DNA from: Lingula anatina
Taxonomy: Eukaryota; Brachiopoda; Lingulata; Lingulida; Lingulidae
NCBI RefSeq assembly: GCF_001039355.2
Contig: NW_019775913.1
Span: 330,020 to 394,019 of the forward strand
Direction: 5' to 3'
DNA length: 64,000 bases
Positions 27,095 to 39,395 of this stretch are shown here, one piece after another; within the stretch, counting starts at the first letter, position 1, and each line of letters opens with the position of its first letter. The notes beneath the pieces were generated by a model. The model saw only the letters and a program-made list of their open reading frames with translations, had not been told where the DNA came from and searched no databases. Made by a program: the position numbers and the translations under genes.

Positions 27095-27712
27095 GGGTTT
27101 GGGCATTCCCTTCAAGGACTTGGTCCATTCTCCACTGTCTAGATTCAAACTTCAGTCTGGTAGGTCTACTTCTAATTTTCTCTGCCGTTTGGATCCAATA
27201 TTTTGTTTCTCTCTCTATCCTCACTGTACAGTTTACACCTATAAAACAAGTAAAAAATTTAATAGTCATGAAAATAATTATTAAAGTCATCATCAACACA
27301 TCTATAACAGTGATTTATTTACATACATACATATTAGACTGATGACAAAACAGAAAACTGACATGCCTAGTCATATTTTTTAACCGAAATCTACCTGGAT
27401 ACACAACAGAAATATAATGAAGAAGAAACAAATGATAGATGCACTGATATTGACAGTGAGCTTGTACTAATTACCTGTACAGTGCACTAGCCCACCTCAG
27501 AGATTGTATCAGATAATTGCCTGAACCAGGTGACAAATTTATCTCCCCAATAAATGACTCAGGTGAACATAATTACATAATAACCACATTAGGGTTTTGT
27601 ATTTGGTCTTGTATTTAAGAAAATATCGTGTAACATACCTTTTTATCAGCTCTTCTTTTTTGCCTGATGTGTGGGCATCCTTCATTTTAACAAACTTTTC
27701 AACTCCGGCACC
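27095..27712 (-). pseudogene. Degenerate SAP-domain-like coding fragments
   Basis: On the minus strand, 27712-27639 reads VPELKSLLK, then after a one-base frame change MKDAHTSGKKEELIKR, ending at a donor AG|gtatgt. Together these match the SAP helix-turn-helix pattern (VxELKxxLKxxxxxTSGKKxELIxR). A candidate next exon follows an acceptor ttttatag at 27239 and runs 27238-27095 with DSGEWTKSLKGMPKPF in one frame and breaks in the others. A W..SL..MP motif after a SAP domain recalls the SAP plus YqaJ-nuclease-like genes expanded in some aquatic animals (from memory; inference). Frame breaks suggest a decayed copy or sequencing errors. The upstream side is cut by the N-gap at 27998. Confidence 0.35.
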
Positions 27713-27997
27713 TTTGTCGCCTCAAATGGCTTGTTTAATATCGCTCCTGGCACGTCTTATGCTTCCATCACGTGTTCTTATCGCTGTCAACAACGCTTCC
27801 GGTACTATTTTGACCCCTGCAGTGCACAATTCCGGTCATGCGCACATCGCACCTTTCGAATAATGCAAGTCGTATATATAGCTGCCGTGTACAAAACCGG
27901 ACTAGTATTGCTGACGTCATCATAAAATCAATGATTAAGTGGGAAGGATCCTTAGCCCATCTCTGGTCTCTGCTGTAGTGACAGGAGATAGTGTGTG

Positions 27998-28589
27998 NNN
28001 NNNNNNNNNNNNNNNNNNNNNNNNNNNNNNNNNNNNNNNNNNNNNNNNNNNNNNNNNNNNNNNNNNNNNNNNNNNNNNNNNNNNNNNNNNNNNNNNNNNN
28101 NNNNNNNNNNNNNNNNNNNNNNNNNNNNNNNNNNNNNNNNNNNNNNNNNNNNNNNNNNNNNNNNNNNNNNNNNNNNNNNNNNNNNNNNNNNNNNNNNNNN
28201 NNNNNNNNNNNNNNNNNNNNNNNNNNNNNNNNNNNNNNNNNNNNNNNNNNNNNNNNNNNNNNNNNNNNNNNNNNNNNNNNNNNNNNNNNNNNNNNNNNNN
28301 NNNNNNNNNNNNNNNNNNNNNNNNNNNNNNNNNNNNNNNNNNNNNNNNNNNNNNNNNNNNNNNNNNNNNNNNNNNNNNNNNNNNNNNNNNNNNNNNNNNN
28401 NNNNNNNNNNNNNNNNNNNNNNNNNNNNNNNNNNNNNNNNNNNNNNNNNNNNNNNNNNNNNNNNNNNNNNNNNNNNNNNNNNNNNNNNNNNNNNNNNNNN
28501 NNNNNNNNNNNNNNNNNNNNNNNNNNNNNNNNNNNNNNNNNNNNNNNNNNNNNNNNNNNNNNNNNNNNNNNNNNNNNNNNNNNNNNNNN
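27998..28589. other. Assembly gap (592 N)
   Basis: Run of N. Open frames crossing it are meaningless. Confidence 1.
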
Positions 28590-30512
28590 CAATTTGGAAG
28601 AAAGATTCGGTTTTAGTTTGCCCAGATATGAACGATCCCCATCACCGCCCATATCAAGTATCAATTACACAGTGTTATGTTTGGTTGACGGGACAAATGC
28701 GGAGTGACTGTCACCGACACCCCTTTCTTTGTGGCTTCTGTGGCAGGTATTATTATTGGGATGTTGTGAAGTCAAAGAAATAGGTAGTAAGGGCTTAGAA
28801 GATATCCTTAAAGAATGAGCACTGTGAGCACTGTGAAAAACCACGGTGACTTGCACATGAAAAGAGTCACGTTCAAGTGGGGGCTATGTAATACTTCAAT
28901 ACCGATGTAAATCTCCCTATTTCTCCCTATTTATTATTCCTTTTGGATATCAAGATTTGTGTTAGAAAATGTCAACAGTTGCAACAGTTTTGTCGTAATG
29001 AAGCTATAAGTTATGATGAGGTCAGAATTGTTCTAAAATGAGAGATCAGTTATTTCACTCTTATTAGTCTCAATTAAATCAGTAGTAGTCTAATGTAAAT
29101 AGATACTGAGTCTGTTTTATATCTAGAAAAACACGTTTAATATTTCAGACCAACATATATTTTCAATGAAATTCTATAGCCTTAAATGAAGTAGCGCGTA
29201 TTTTTTCTGAAGGTTTATACCAGTGTTCAAAGCTGTTCTCTCGACGCATATCCGTTACGCTAAGAACGTTTTAAAAGCAAATGTTTGTGAAACGCCACCG
29301 AAACCCTGTCTTCTGTGTTAAGCAGCAGGTGCTCGAAAATTATTGATTTCAAATAAAAGACGGAGAGGGAAGTACAGAGAAAAGAGGGGCGGAGGGAGAT
29401 GTGTATAGAAATTCTCTCTCTATCAACAAATCACCTGATCGCGGAAATGGATACTACATTAATTGGGAAAAGGTTTATAAAAGAGGCAAATGGAAATGAA
29501 GAAGGAACACGACAAAGTCGGTTATACGATAGCCTTGGTTCTTCTCAAAATAACTATGCTGTTACTGGCTGGTCTATTTGCAGAAACGTCTTAGAGTTAA
29601 CGTCTACAGTCTACGAAAAAGCTATAAAAGCGGGAGCAAGGTAGAGCGAGGTTTAAACATTACGCAGCTCTCGACAAACAAGAGAGAGCGAGAGGTAGAG
29701 AGCACAAACGCTGCTGTCGCAGTAGCCGATGACTTGTCGGTGAGAGGCTCGCAGGTGACAAGAATGTCACTCGCCCGACTGTGACAAGGGCAGGACCTTA
29801 CGTGCCGTAGTCGCTTTGAGTCGTAATCCACGTCACCAGTCAACCCAAACCCGTGTACTCTGAGGACAACGTACACTTGCCGCATGCAAATTAGGATAAA
29901 AAAACATTCTATTTAAACTCGCTCGGTCAATTTTGATGCTGTTTATCATTGTATACAGCCTTGCAGCAGGTTTGGGAGCTCTAGTTTGTCTTGTGTCCAC
30001 AGTTTTCGTGTACTTTAAAGGCGTTGTATTATACCTCCATGCAAATTGAGAAAAAGGATATTTTTTACTAGTTTTAAAGACGCAAGAAAGGGCTTTTTTA
30101 CTGTGAGTTACATGGTATTTTGACATCGGAGAAAGCATTTTTGATTTCAGAGTTCACATTTTTGTCATCCGTTGGCAAACAAGAGGGAAGTATTTGTACA
30201 AATAACTGTAATAACAGTGTCAAGAACTTTGCGGATTAAAAATTCGGTAGCTGGAATAACATTTGTTTTGGGAGCTCATATTTTTACCAGCTGAGCTAGA
30301 GCGTGTAGCAGGCTTTACTAACATTCTGAAGCCAAGGAGGCAACAAAATCAGGGATTTTCGACATTCTTGGACGTCGAATAACTGTTGGGATTTTTGCGT
30401 GGCCTGGGAAACATTGTTTGAAGCAAGATGATCAAAGTGAAAGATTTGAAGCAAGTGAGGGATAGGACAGTGCAGATAGAATTCACTGTGGACAAATGTA
30501 GTAGGTGTTGAA

Positions 30513-30555
30513 ATCTCTTTCTCTCTCTCTCATTTTTATTTATCTCTCTTTCCTT

Positions 30556-30594
<39 letters not shown>
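30513..30594. repeat. (CT)n microsatellite, left of hairpin element
   Basis: CT-rich run with interruptions, directly abutting the CAGGGGCGGAT element. Confidence 0.9.
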
Positions 30595-30595
<1 letters not shown>

Positions 30596-30762
30596 AGGGG
30601 CGGATTTAGGCCGTATTTATGGGTCTTCCGGAAGACGGTCAGATTTTCAAGTTAATATTGAAGAGTATCTTATTATTTTCTGTCGGAAGACGGTCAAAAA
30701 TGGAGGATGGATCGACAAAGTTAATTTGGAAGACTGTCAGAAAATGTCTCTGGATCCGCCCC

Positions 30763-30764
<2 letters not shown>
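30595..30764. mobile_element. CAGGGGCGGAT hairpin element inserted in a CT tract
   Basis: 170 bp. Ends CAGGGGCGGATTTAGG and CTGGATCCGCCCCTG are inverted repeats. The interior repeats GGAAGACGGTCA-like motifs three times. CT dinucleotides flank both sides, so any duplicated target would be hidden. Confidence 0.75.
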
Positions 30765-30819
<55 letters not shown>

Positions 30820-30836
30820 CTCTCTCTCTCTCTCAC
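30765..30836. repeat. (CT)n(CA)n(CT)n microsatellite
   Basis: Continuation of the CT tract on the right of the hairpin element, with an internal CA run. Confidence 0.9.
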
Positions 30837-32261
30837 TTCTCTCTTCTTCCTCCCTCTCTCTTTCTCTCAGTCCCCCTATCGCTTCTCTCTCGCTGACGCT
30901 GTATTAGCCACTTTACTATCATCGTCCTCAATTCGATTTTACCTGCAGAATACAATAGACACTAATGTCCTGAAACTGATGTATTTCATAGCTTAATTCG
31001 CCTGCATTTCTTAGTATATCGGTCTGATCAGGCAAGCGAATTCCACAGAGATCGTCTGCTTTTGTTTTCCTTAAACAGGAAGTCGAAAAGGAGCATAATC
31101 GCTCACTATGTGTCAGACTGAAAAGGTCTGTCATGTTACCTCTTTCTCAATATTCCAATAATCGCGTTTTTTATATTTCCTCAGGATTTTGTTTGAGGGA
31201 GAGATATGCATGATTTAACTTGCAGAAAATACAGTACAGTAGGAACAGTAGGAAGAACATGGCAGCAAGAAGGCGATAATAGATTGACCTGTCTAGTCGT
31301 AATCCGTTATGTCAATCAGGCTGTATTTTCATGCCTTATTGCTGCTAAAAGAGGTGGGGTCGGAGGGGGTATAATAGCACGCGTATATAGATGCAGTACA
31401 AAAGATCAAACAGGTATTAGGGGTGGGAGGGGGGGGGTAGGGGTAAAGGGGGTACCGTAACATAATTGCATTATTTCAAGTCCGCTTTCCGTTGCACGCG
31501 GGAGGGAGTATGTAAGAGGACTGACAGACAGGCAGACAGACAGACAGACGGATCTGTTAATTGCAGAGTATTTACAATCGGTATTTTGTACTATTATGAG
31601 CTTCAGTGTGTGGCGTCAAATGAGACCAACGCTGTAGATTTGTTTACATTTCCAGAAAGCTCTGAGTTCCTAATTTGTAGATTTCTTTTCCACGTATCAG
31701 ACATACTTTTAGGAATAAGATAGACCTGGACACCTAAAAGGTCCGGGTTTTTATTTGGTTTCTAGGCCAAATTCGAGAAACTTCGTTTCGATGCGCCCAT
31801 AAGCATTTCGTCCCATCATCGCTCTGATAACAGACTGTACGCGCTAAATGTTTTATTAGCTGCAGACAATGTAACGTCCATGTTTTCGTGACAACGTCAT
31901 GGATAAGACGGACCCCCATCACGGCGACAGGACTGCAGCTATGGTAATCCTTGGCGAGGAACAAATTTTGTCGCAAAGGAAAAGAGACGAATTGTCGCAT
32001 GTGATCATTTTGACCTCTGTTTTTGTCCTGTCAGAAGCATACCAAGTTCGGCAGCCATTGGTGAGGGCCTTAAAAGTAAGCATGGCCTGACATCATCGGG
32101 AAAAAACGTCAAATGACCCCTTCTTCTCAACACCATCTATGGACTTGTTTTTTCTCAAAGAGACGAGACAAAAAAAGGGGTGAAAATAGAAACAAAATGC
32201 AGACATTAATTACTTGGCTGACGTCACGGCAAAACTATTTCCAATTACGACCCGGCTAACA

Positions 32262-32530
32262 GGGGCTCATTTCACACTAGAACTTTAGTCCGAAAGTTGG
32301 GCTAAACTTTGAGACTAAATTTCCAGTCTAATTTGACCCAGGGGACATCAGGAGCAAACCACTCAACTGAAATTATTGCTGTCTGTTTTAAAACAAGACC
32401 AATAGATACTTTAGATCAGTAGACTACTACCAATTTATCATGAATTGAATTAGACCAAGATTTTGGTTTAAATTTGACGCACAACTTTCGGTCTTAATTT
32501 GTTTCTTGTAAAACGGCCGCTGGGCTGTTC
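32262..32530. mobile_element. Hairpin element with TTTCACA..TAGTCCGAAAGTTG arms
   Basis: Left arm GGCTCATTTCACACTAGAAC..CCGAAAGTTG and right arm CAACTTTCGG..TTCTTGTAAAACGG are inverted with moderate divergence. TAGTCTAATTTGACCCAG inside is nearly repeated in the TBL1 intron at about 511-530 (TAGTCCAATTTGACCCAAG), pointing to a dispersed family. Confidence 0.5.
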
Positions 32531-34390
32531 AGGTCACGTCGGCTCTGGACATACGTCACCCAAGTTTACGTCTAAATATAAGGTCATATACTTAGGCGTT
32601 GCCCGCACAGAATGTCGCATAGTCATGGTCAAATCAAGACATGTTCACAACAGGACTAACTTAGAACCGGAAACAGACTAATTGATCTCATCCGAGGTAG
32701 AAATTAGGAACTCCATCGCGCCTTCTTTAATCCAATTCTAAGCACACTGGTTGTCTGATGAGGTTACTTAGTCAATTTCAGATCTAAGAAAGTCTTTGTT
32801 ATGAACGTGTTTTTAGTTTAAGGTGACACACACCCACACACACACACACACACAAAACGGGATAGGTATATAGCAGTTGGAGATGCTGTCTTGTAACGAA
32901 ATAACCAACTTACACGTCCTATTTGCATCAATCTTGAGTTCATGTAACAATAAATCCCGAGGATAACGATAATGCTCTTGAATTTGAACAAGATACAGTC
33001 TGTCGAGGTAACGTTTAGTTAGATCTAGTTACACTCAAAATTAGAGGACCTTCCCACGTAATAATCTGATATGTTGTCAAACGCAGAGGGTTTCTTTTTC
33101 TTTCTTTTTTTATTATTGTAATGCTTCATCAAGTGAGGGGCGTGTGACATCTTTCCCACGGTTATATCAGACTGGGATGTTTGTTTGATGACACAAATGC
33201 GGTCAATGACAATAGAATTGCTCGGGCAAAAATCTCAAGGACGACGGCTTGAGGTGCAGATTTGGGACACTGTACAAGTGGAAGGTGTCATGAAAGATGA
33301 ATTCGATTTCGTGGGTGGAATAGAGAGACACGAGGGGGGAAGGACGGGGGGGGGGTGAGGGGGGCATCCATGTAGGCACACTAAGTGCGATGGCTTGTTT
33401 TTACAGTTAACTCCCTTTCTTCCTTTTCCAGTTTGATATTTATATTCTTGATCAAGCAGTAAAGAACTTCTGTGTCCTCATATTGAACAAACTTCACGTG
33501 CAAACTTTTGAGCCAGAGAAATATATATATTTAGATGATTTTCCTTATGCACCCTGAGAGTGAGAGGTGACGGCAAACACATTTCATCATTAACATGGGC
33601 ACAGAGTTGAGTTTCCAGTGACCTCCGAGCTTCAGGGTGACAGAGAGAGAGAAAGGGCGTCAAATATTCAGTGTTGACAGGTTTTTGCGGCAAAGCACGT
33701 TAAACTTGATATCGCCACTGGGTATAAAATAACATATCGGTTTCTCGACAACTGATCTGTCGCCGCGGGGTGGCACCCTCGTGAGGGATAAAGATGGTAA
33801 TTCAAGACAAGCTTAGGGCGAAGAATTTAAACATACTTCAAACGCCTTCAGAATTTTTTTTTTATTCATACTTGCTTTAGTAGCGATATCTGTACTTTAA
33901 AGTACTAGTAATTACATGTAGTAATTACATTTTTAAGTACAGTCAGAGATTCGACTATGATTTCTAATCATACGGCGAACCCGCTACATGTACCTGGGAT
34001 CAGGTTAGAAATACACCTTACAAAATTTTATTAAAGGACCCTAGACCGTTCGTAATATTCTGATTATTAAACTTTATTATAATTACCTTTATCCCGTCAT
34101 TGTTTTGCTCAATAATGCCAGGAAGTTTGGTTATTCGAACTGTTTCTATAATATCCTCTCGTTTTGTTAACAAGCCTGTCGGTTGAATGTTTTCTTGTTT
34201 GCCTCCTAGGTTCCAACATACCAATGTCAAATGTTGACAAACCTATTATTTAATTTTAACATTAAGTTGGTTTAAATAGAAATTAATATTTATGATTAAA
34301 TACTGTTTAACTTTATCAAAATACCACTCATTTTTAGTGACCAGAATAACACGCCTTCTTCAAAACAGACTTATTTCTGCGACAGCCTTA

Positions 34391-34605
34391 CACCCCATTT
34401 CCATAGATTAGATCGACCTACTTTAGATCGACCTAACTCCCTGGGGGTTCACGCTATATAGCTGTCAGCCGGGCGGACACGAAAGTTAATTACACCCTTA
34501 CAGCTTGTAGTAGGCGGGACGGACATTTAAGTCGGATTATCTGAAAGTAATCTAGTGAGACTCCCCGCGGGGATAGATCGATCTAAAATCTATGGGAATA
34601 GAGCC
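34391..34605. mobile_element. GATCGATC-rich MITE, copy 3
   Basis: 215 bp. Ends CACCCCATTTCCATAG and CTATGGGAATAGAGCC, flanked by TTA on both sides. The interior is nearly the same as copy 1 (CTCCCTGGGGGTTCACGCTA, AGCTTGTAGTAGGCGGGA, TCTAGTGAGAC). Confidence 0.8.
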
Positions 34606-37600
34606 TTAGGGGTTATAAACATCTTCGTATGAAGTGTTGACTTCTCTTGAAAAACATGGGTGCTCTTTTTATCACAAATAGTCGCCTTTTTGTTGGACAA
34701 CAGAGATCAGATTGCTCAATTTTCAACTTCTGTCACTCTCAATTTTGGAAACTTGATAGCAAAATTATTCCCCTCAACCTATAAGGCGTGTTAACGATCT
34801 CTTCTAAGCTGGGAAGAACGGGGGGAGACATTTGCCGGGTTTACTCAAATTAATCAGACTGTTCACGGAACATAGTAATTCGAACCAAAATGGTGTATAC
34901 GTTAATAAGCTATGCATTTGGAAAGACGAGTAACTTTTAAAAAGTTTATTAAAGAGCCATTAATTTTGTCTCGCTATTTAAATTTTGTACATTTTCATCT
35001 TAACACGACGAAATTAAAGTCACGAACCAAATCCAAGAAGATAAAGTACTTTGATTTTCTGCAATCCTGGTATGTGATCAGCGTGCCACTTCCGTGAGTG
35101 TAAACCTGCCTATGCATCCATCCCAATGTTTTTAATCAACATAAAAAATACAGGTACAGGAATTTTTGCCATTGCGATTCGTCTCGCCTGCCCTACCGTT
35201 GTGACTGCAGGTGACGAGGTCATGACCTCAGGTGAAATATGTCATCCAGAAGTTGTCACCTGTCCTGCAAGTATGTCACCTCAGATTACGTCGGCACTTG
35301 TTCTGAAAATAAGAAGAGAGAATTTCCACAGAATATCGATTCGGCTGGTTCCAATAAGCCCAAACTGAAAGCAATCACACTGTTCAACCAACTCTTTCAT
35401 CATATACATATGCCAGGAGCTGCTATTACCCTTCAAAATTGCTGGGGGTTATTCAGATTTAGGATACGCTTTATTTAAACATGCTAACCAAAATTTAAAT
35501 TGTTGAAAAGATTGATCAGAATTTCAAATTAAGATTTTAGGTATATTGTGTTTAACTCTATATGCGGTCCGGACAGCCTAGATAATGTGAATGATGAAAT
35601 TCCTCTTTCGTGTCTATTTTATGTTGGCACGCAAACGTTGAAAACTAGTACGAAATAAGTACTTGCTTCTTAATATCATAAAGGTATTATCAAATAGGAA
35701 ATTCTGGGAAACGTTTGTTGTGCATGATGTATATGTATGCAGGAAGACTCGTTAGCTCATAAAGTGAACAATTTTATATGAAAGCAACATGTCCCAAGGG
35801 CATGCCACATTGTAAATAGAGCTTAGTGGCATTGTTACTGTCATTATAGTGACATTACAATTATGTTGCATTCAGCAGAATACTTGTTTTGTATCGATTA
35901 CCAATTACCATCTTGTTTTTATTAGAAAACAAACCCGTGTGGCTGGACCGTTGCATTGTCGCTATAATAAATGTCAGTATAAAATCTCAACAAGATTTGG
36001 GAGGAAAAAATAATAGGCACGTGTGTGTGTTGATTGAATCAAACTGCTCGCCAATGCTGGAAATTTTGAACTAGTACATTTTTGTGGATTAACAATTTTC
36101 AACTTGGAGTCACCCCTAAATATGATGATTGATAATTCATTATATTCATTCATATATCATTATCTCTGTATCACTCATTCTCTACAACTCTCTCTCTCTC
36201 TCTCTGCTTTGACACTGTACTACGAAGGGTAGCACAATATCATGTCGCTTAGTCCACAACGATCTATCTTCTTAACGGAAGACATCCTGACGTCTTCAAG
36301 ATACACCCTTCGGCTAGACGATAAATGACAAAACTCTGAAGATGAATCGATGCAAACAAGGACACAAATATGAATAGTTTCATGTTTTTTTAGAAAAAAT
36401 CCCATTCAACGTAAACTGTGTGAAGATAAATAAGTCATAAAAAAATGCGACCTCTGCAGACCAATCTCATACATACACAAACAGTATAACAAAATTTAAG
36501 GCACCCCTTTTTTCCTTAAAGTTATAATGAAGGAGAAGATTCTTGTAAATTAAAAAAGAAAAAAACCGTAAGGTCAAGTAGAATCAAAGTCGTAGCACAT
36601 TTATTTAAGTGCATTTCACTGATTTGCTAACCATAAAAATACCTTCGACAATTGCATTTTAAGATTATTCAAATTTATTAAATTATGCACCATATACATG
36701 TACCTTTTGGCGTACCGGTATGTATGACATAGCCCTTGCGATACACGGTTTGATTCTCACTGATTTGCGCAGGTTCATGTAAGCCCAAGCCTAGATTTTG
36801 ACCCACTTACGTCACACTAACCCAAACCTGTAAAAATTAATGACAGGCGGATTCTATTTTACACAGGGCAGGTTCTCTGTTTTTTTTCTACCGGTTCCTA
36901 CTGGAATATTGTTTGTTTCTTCCTGTCGTTGGATCTGTAAATGAGAGCTACCCTCGGATCTGGTGTGATATTTCCTTTGTGGCATATATGTAATCTGACG
37001 GCACCAAGAGCCATTCTTGAAATATCATGTTGCAATACAAAACGATAAATCTTCTCCATTTTTTTTTCTTTTCGAATCTGTTTAAGTGTAAATAATATAG
37101 GAAGTAAGCGGATCCCTCGCTTTTTAAAATTTGTTCGAGTGTAAATGCTATCGGCTGTAGGCTGGTTCCCGCCTAGCCCCCTCCTTCCCAAGTAAAAAAG
37201 TTTAACGAGGTGCAAATGAGACAATATCATCAGTCACGTACAATATAGGCTAGAATAGACATTTACGGGAGGTGGATCTCCTGTCGGTCTCCCGCCATCG
37301 GTCGTAGAGTTATGGCAAAAATCATTGGCTTCTAAACACGAGCGGGTCGGAAGTAAATCGGTCCAAAATTTGAGTTGTCTAAATTGACCTCTGCCTTTCT
37401 GTGCAAATTTTAAGAGGAGTCACTTCCGTAATGAAGTTGTGTAAATCGTATTATGAAACGACAACACACTCAATGTTGAAAAAGAATCGAGCTTTTGTTG
37501 ATCAACTGTGTGTATTGCTTTCATTTTCCTTCCCCTTTTATGTCCAGCGAACACGGCGCGCTCTAAGCTGAGCTATCGACATTTTGAGGTAACATTTAGC

Positions 37601-37852
37601 AGCACAACTCGTTTATCTCAAGTTAATTTTTGTTGTGCTGTTCTCATAACTGCACTTGCTCAGCCATTGTAAAACTCCCGGTTGAGGACTTCAGCTGGAG
37701 AAATATATTATTTTTTATACTCGTTTTGATGAAAAAATAAATCGCCAATAAGTCCTCCCCCTTATTTCTAATTTTGGGCAAACGTAGCTACAGCTTATAG
37801 CTCGATTTCCGCAAAATTGGCTCATACGTTCACTCTTTACCACTTGTGTCTA

Positions 37853-37942
37853 GACTAGAAATGTTTTTGTTTGCTAGTTTGTGTTTGTACATATCCATTT
37901 TTCGGGTGCTGAGGTACTGGTATAAATTTTGTACCATGTGTG
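37853..37942 (+). repeat. Dispersed direct repeat, copy 1
   Basis: About 90 bp (ACTAGAAATG..TTTGTTTGCTAGTTTGTG..GCTGAGGTACTGGTATAA) that recurs at 39307-39395 with around 10% difference. No terminal inversions. Confidence 0.7.
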
Positions 37943-38905
37943 CCTAGCTTTAGGGGTGAATCCAGGCCCTCCCGAAATGTCCTCAAGACTACGAACTAGA
38001 GACCATAGTATGTTTTATGTAAAGAACAACAATCAGAGCGGGACCACATAAAAATGATGAAGATGTCAAAGTGGTGCATGCCTCAAATGTTTTATGAGGA
38101 GTAAAAAGGGAGACTTTGTGTGCGGTTCAGATCCAAGTGCAGATATCATTTTATAACAGTGAGTTTTGAAAAATTATTTTTTGGTGAAAACATGATGGAT
38201 GTGCGTTGAGGTAAAAGAGTTGGCTGTTTTCGACGTCGTCAAAAAGCACTTCTCTTGCCGGAGAAGATATTTTTGTATGCCATTAAAACTGTTGGTGTTA
38301 TGGTTTATTTGGAAATGAATGAATGCCCTGTTTAAATTAAATGTTAGGAATTTGTGACATATTTCTTAGATCGGATGATAAATGAAATAAAAAATGAAAT
38401 TTAAAGGTAGAAATTAAAGATTAGATTTAATTTAGTTTTGGCTAGTTTTAGGAGATTAAAATGGACATAAAGGGATCAACATTAGCCAGTCGTGGGAAAT
38501 AGAGAAAAATTTGACCGGGAGGGTTCATTTCGATATTACTACTTCAGTACAGTTATGACCCACCATCAACCATACGTGTCATATCCTACACGCTTCACAA
38601 TTCATATACAGATCATAAAACCAACCAGTACAATGACAGGTCCAGGGAAGGGGGGGGGGGGGGGGGTTGGACTCTGGGGGGGCATTTGTCCGCCCTCTTC
38701 TCCGAACCTTCTCCCTCCCAGCAAAAGGTATTGGAAATGAATAGCGACGAAAGCAAGCATTTCTTTCCATCCATGTGCCTTTGTTGTTACAATTTAATAC
38801 TCCTCGTCTACTGTTTTGTATTTGATGAGGAAAAAAATAAAATAAAATAAAATAAGAAAAATAAAAAGATAAATAAATAAAATGAAATATCCTTTAGCTT
38901 CCCCT

Positions 38906-38906
<1 letters not shown>

Positions 38907-38950
<44 letters not shown>
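38907..38950. repeat. (CA)n microsatellite
   Basis: Pure CA run. Confidence 0.95.
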
Positions 38951-38951
<1 letters not shown>

Positions 38952-39306
38952 CAAAATCATAACTCAGCCGGTGGTGCATCCATCGTATGTTGCATAGTCT
39001 AATTATTAACCATTAAGTGCAACATTAATTCCTGTAGGCTGTTAATACTCATGACAGGAAATAATATCATATTGTTGTAATTATTTGAATACATACCTAA
39101 CTGGTCACCCATCTTTGATGCCATCATATTAAATATGAACTGGAAAGGCAGATAAACGACAAACCTTCTCAATTAATTACTTATCAAACACGATTCCCGC
39201 TGGGAGAATACATTTTAACAATTGTGAAACGCGTCCGGTTGCCTTCGGGTCATGCCATTGACGAGCAAAAGTGGCGTTTTGCCTGATGGTCGATGCAGGG
39301 TCACGA

Positions 39307-39395
39307 TGACACTAGAAATGGTTTTGTTTGTTAGTTTGTGTTTGCACATGTACATTTTTCGGATGCTGAGGTACTGGTATAAGTTTTTACACCCA
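39307..39395 (+). repeat. Dispersed direct repeat, copy 2
   Basis: Second copy of the 37853 repeat: CACTAGAAATGG..TTAGTTTGTGTTTG..GATGCTGAGGTACTGGTAT. Confidence 0.7.

Noticed and set aside
27768-28783. Open frames of 225-298 codons
   Set aside because: They are mostly N-gap; the real sequence on either side gives only short tails.
29399-29784. Overlapping frames of about 70-80 codons near 29.5 kb
   Set aside because: No splice signals, domain or composition bias that supports coding.
35126-35478. Overlapping 80-codon frames with several cysteines (CHPEVVTCPAS, SCHLSCKYVTSDYVGTC)
   Set aside because: Considered as an EB- or EGF-like exon. There is an acceptor-like TGACTGCAG and a donor-like AAGTATGT, but no neighbouring exon and no full cysteine pattern in a single frame.
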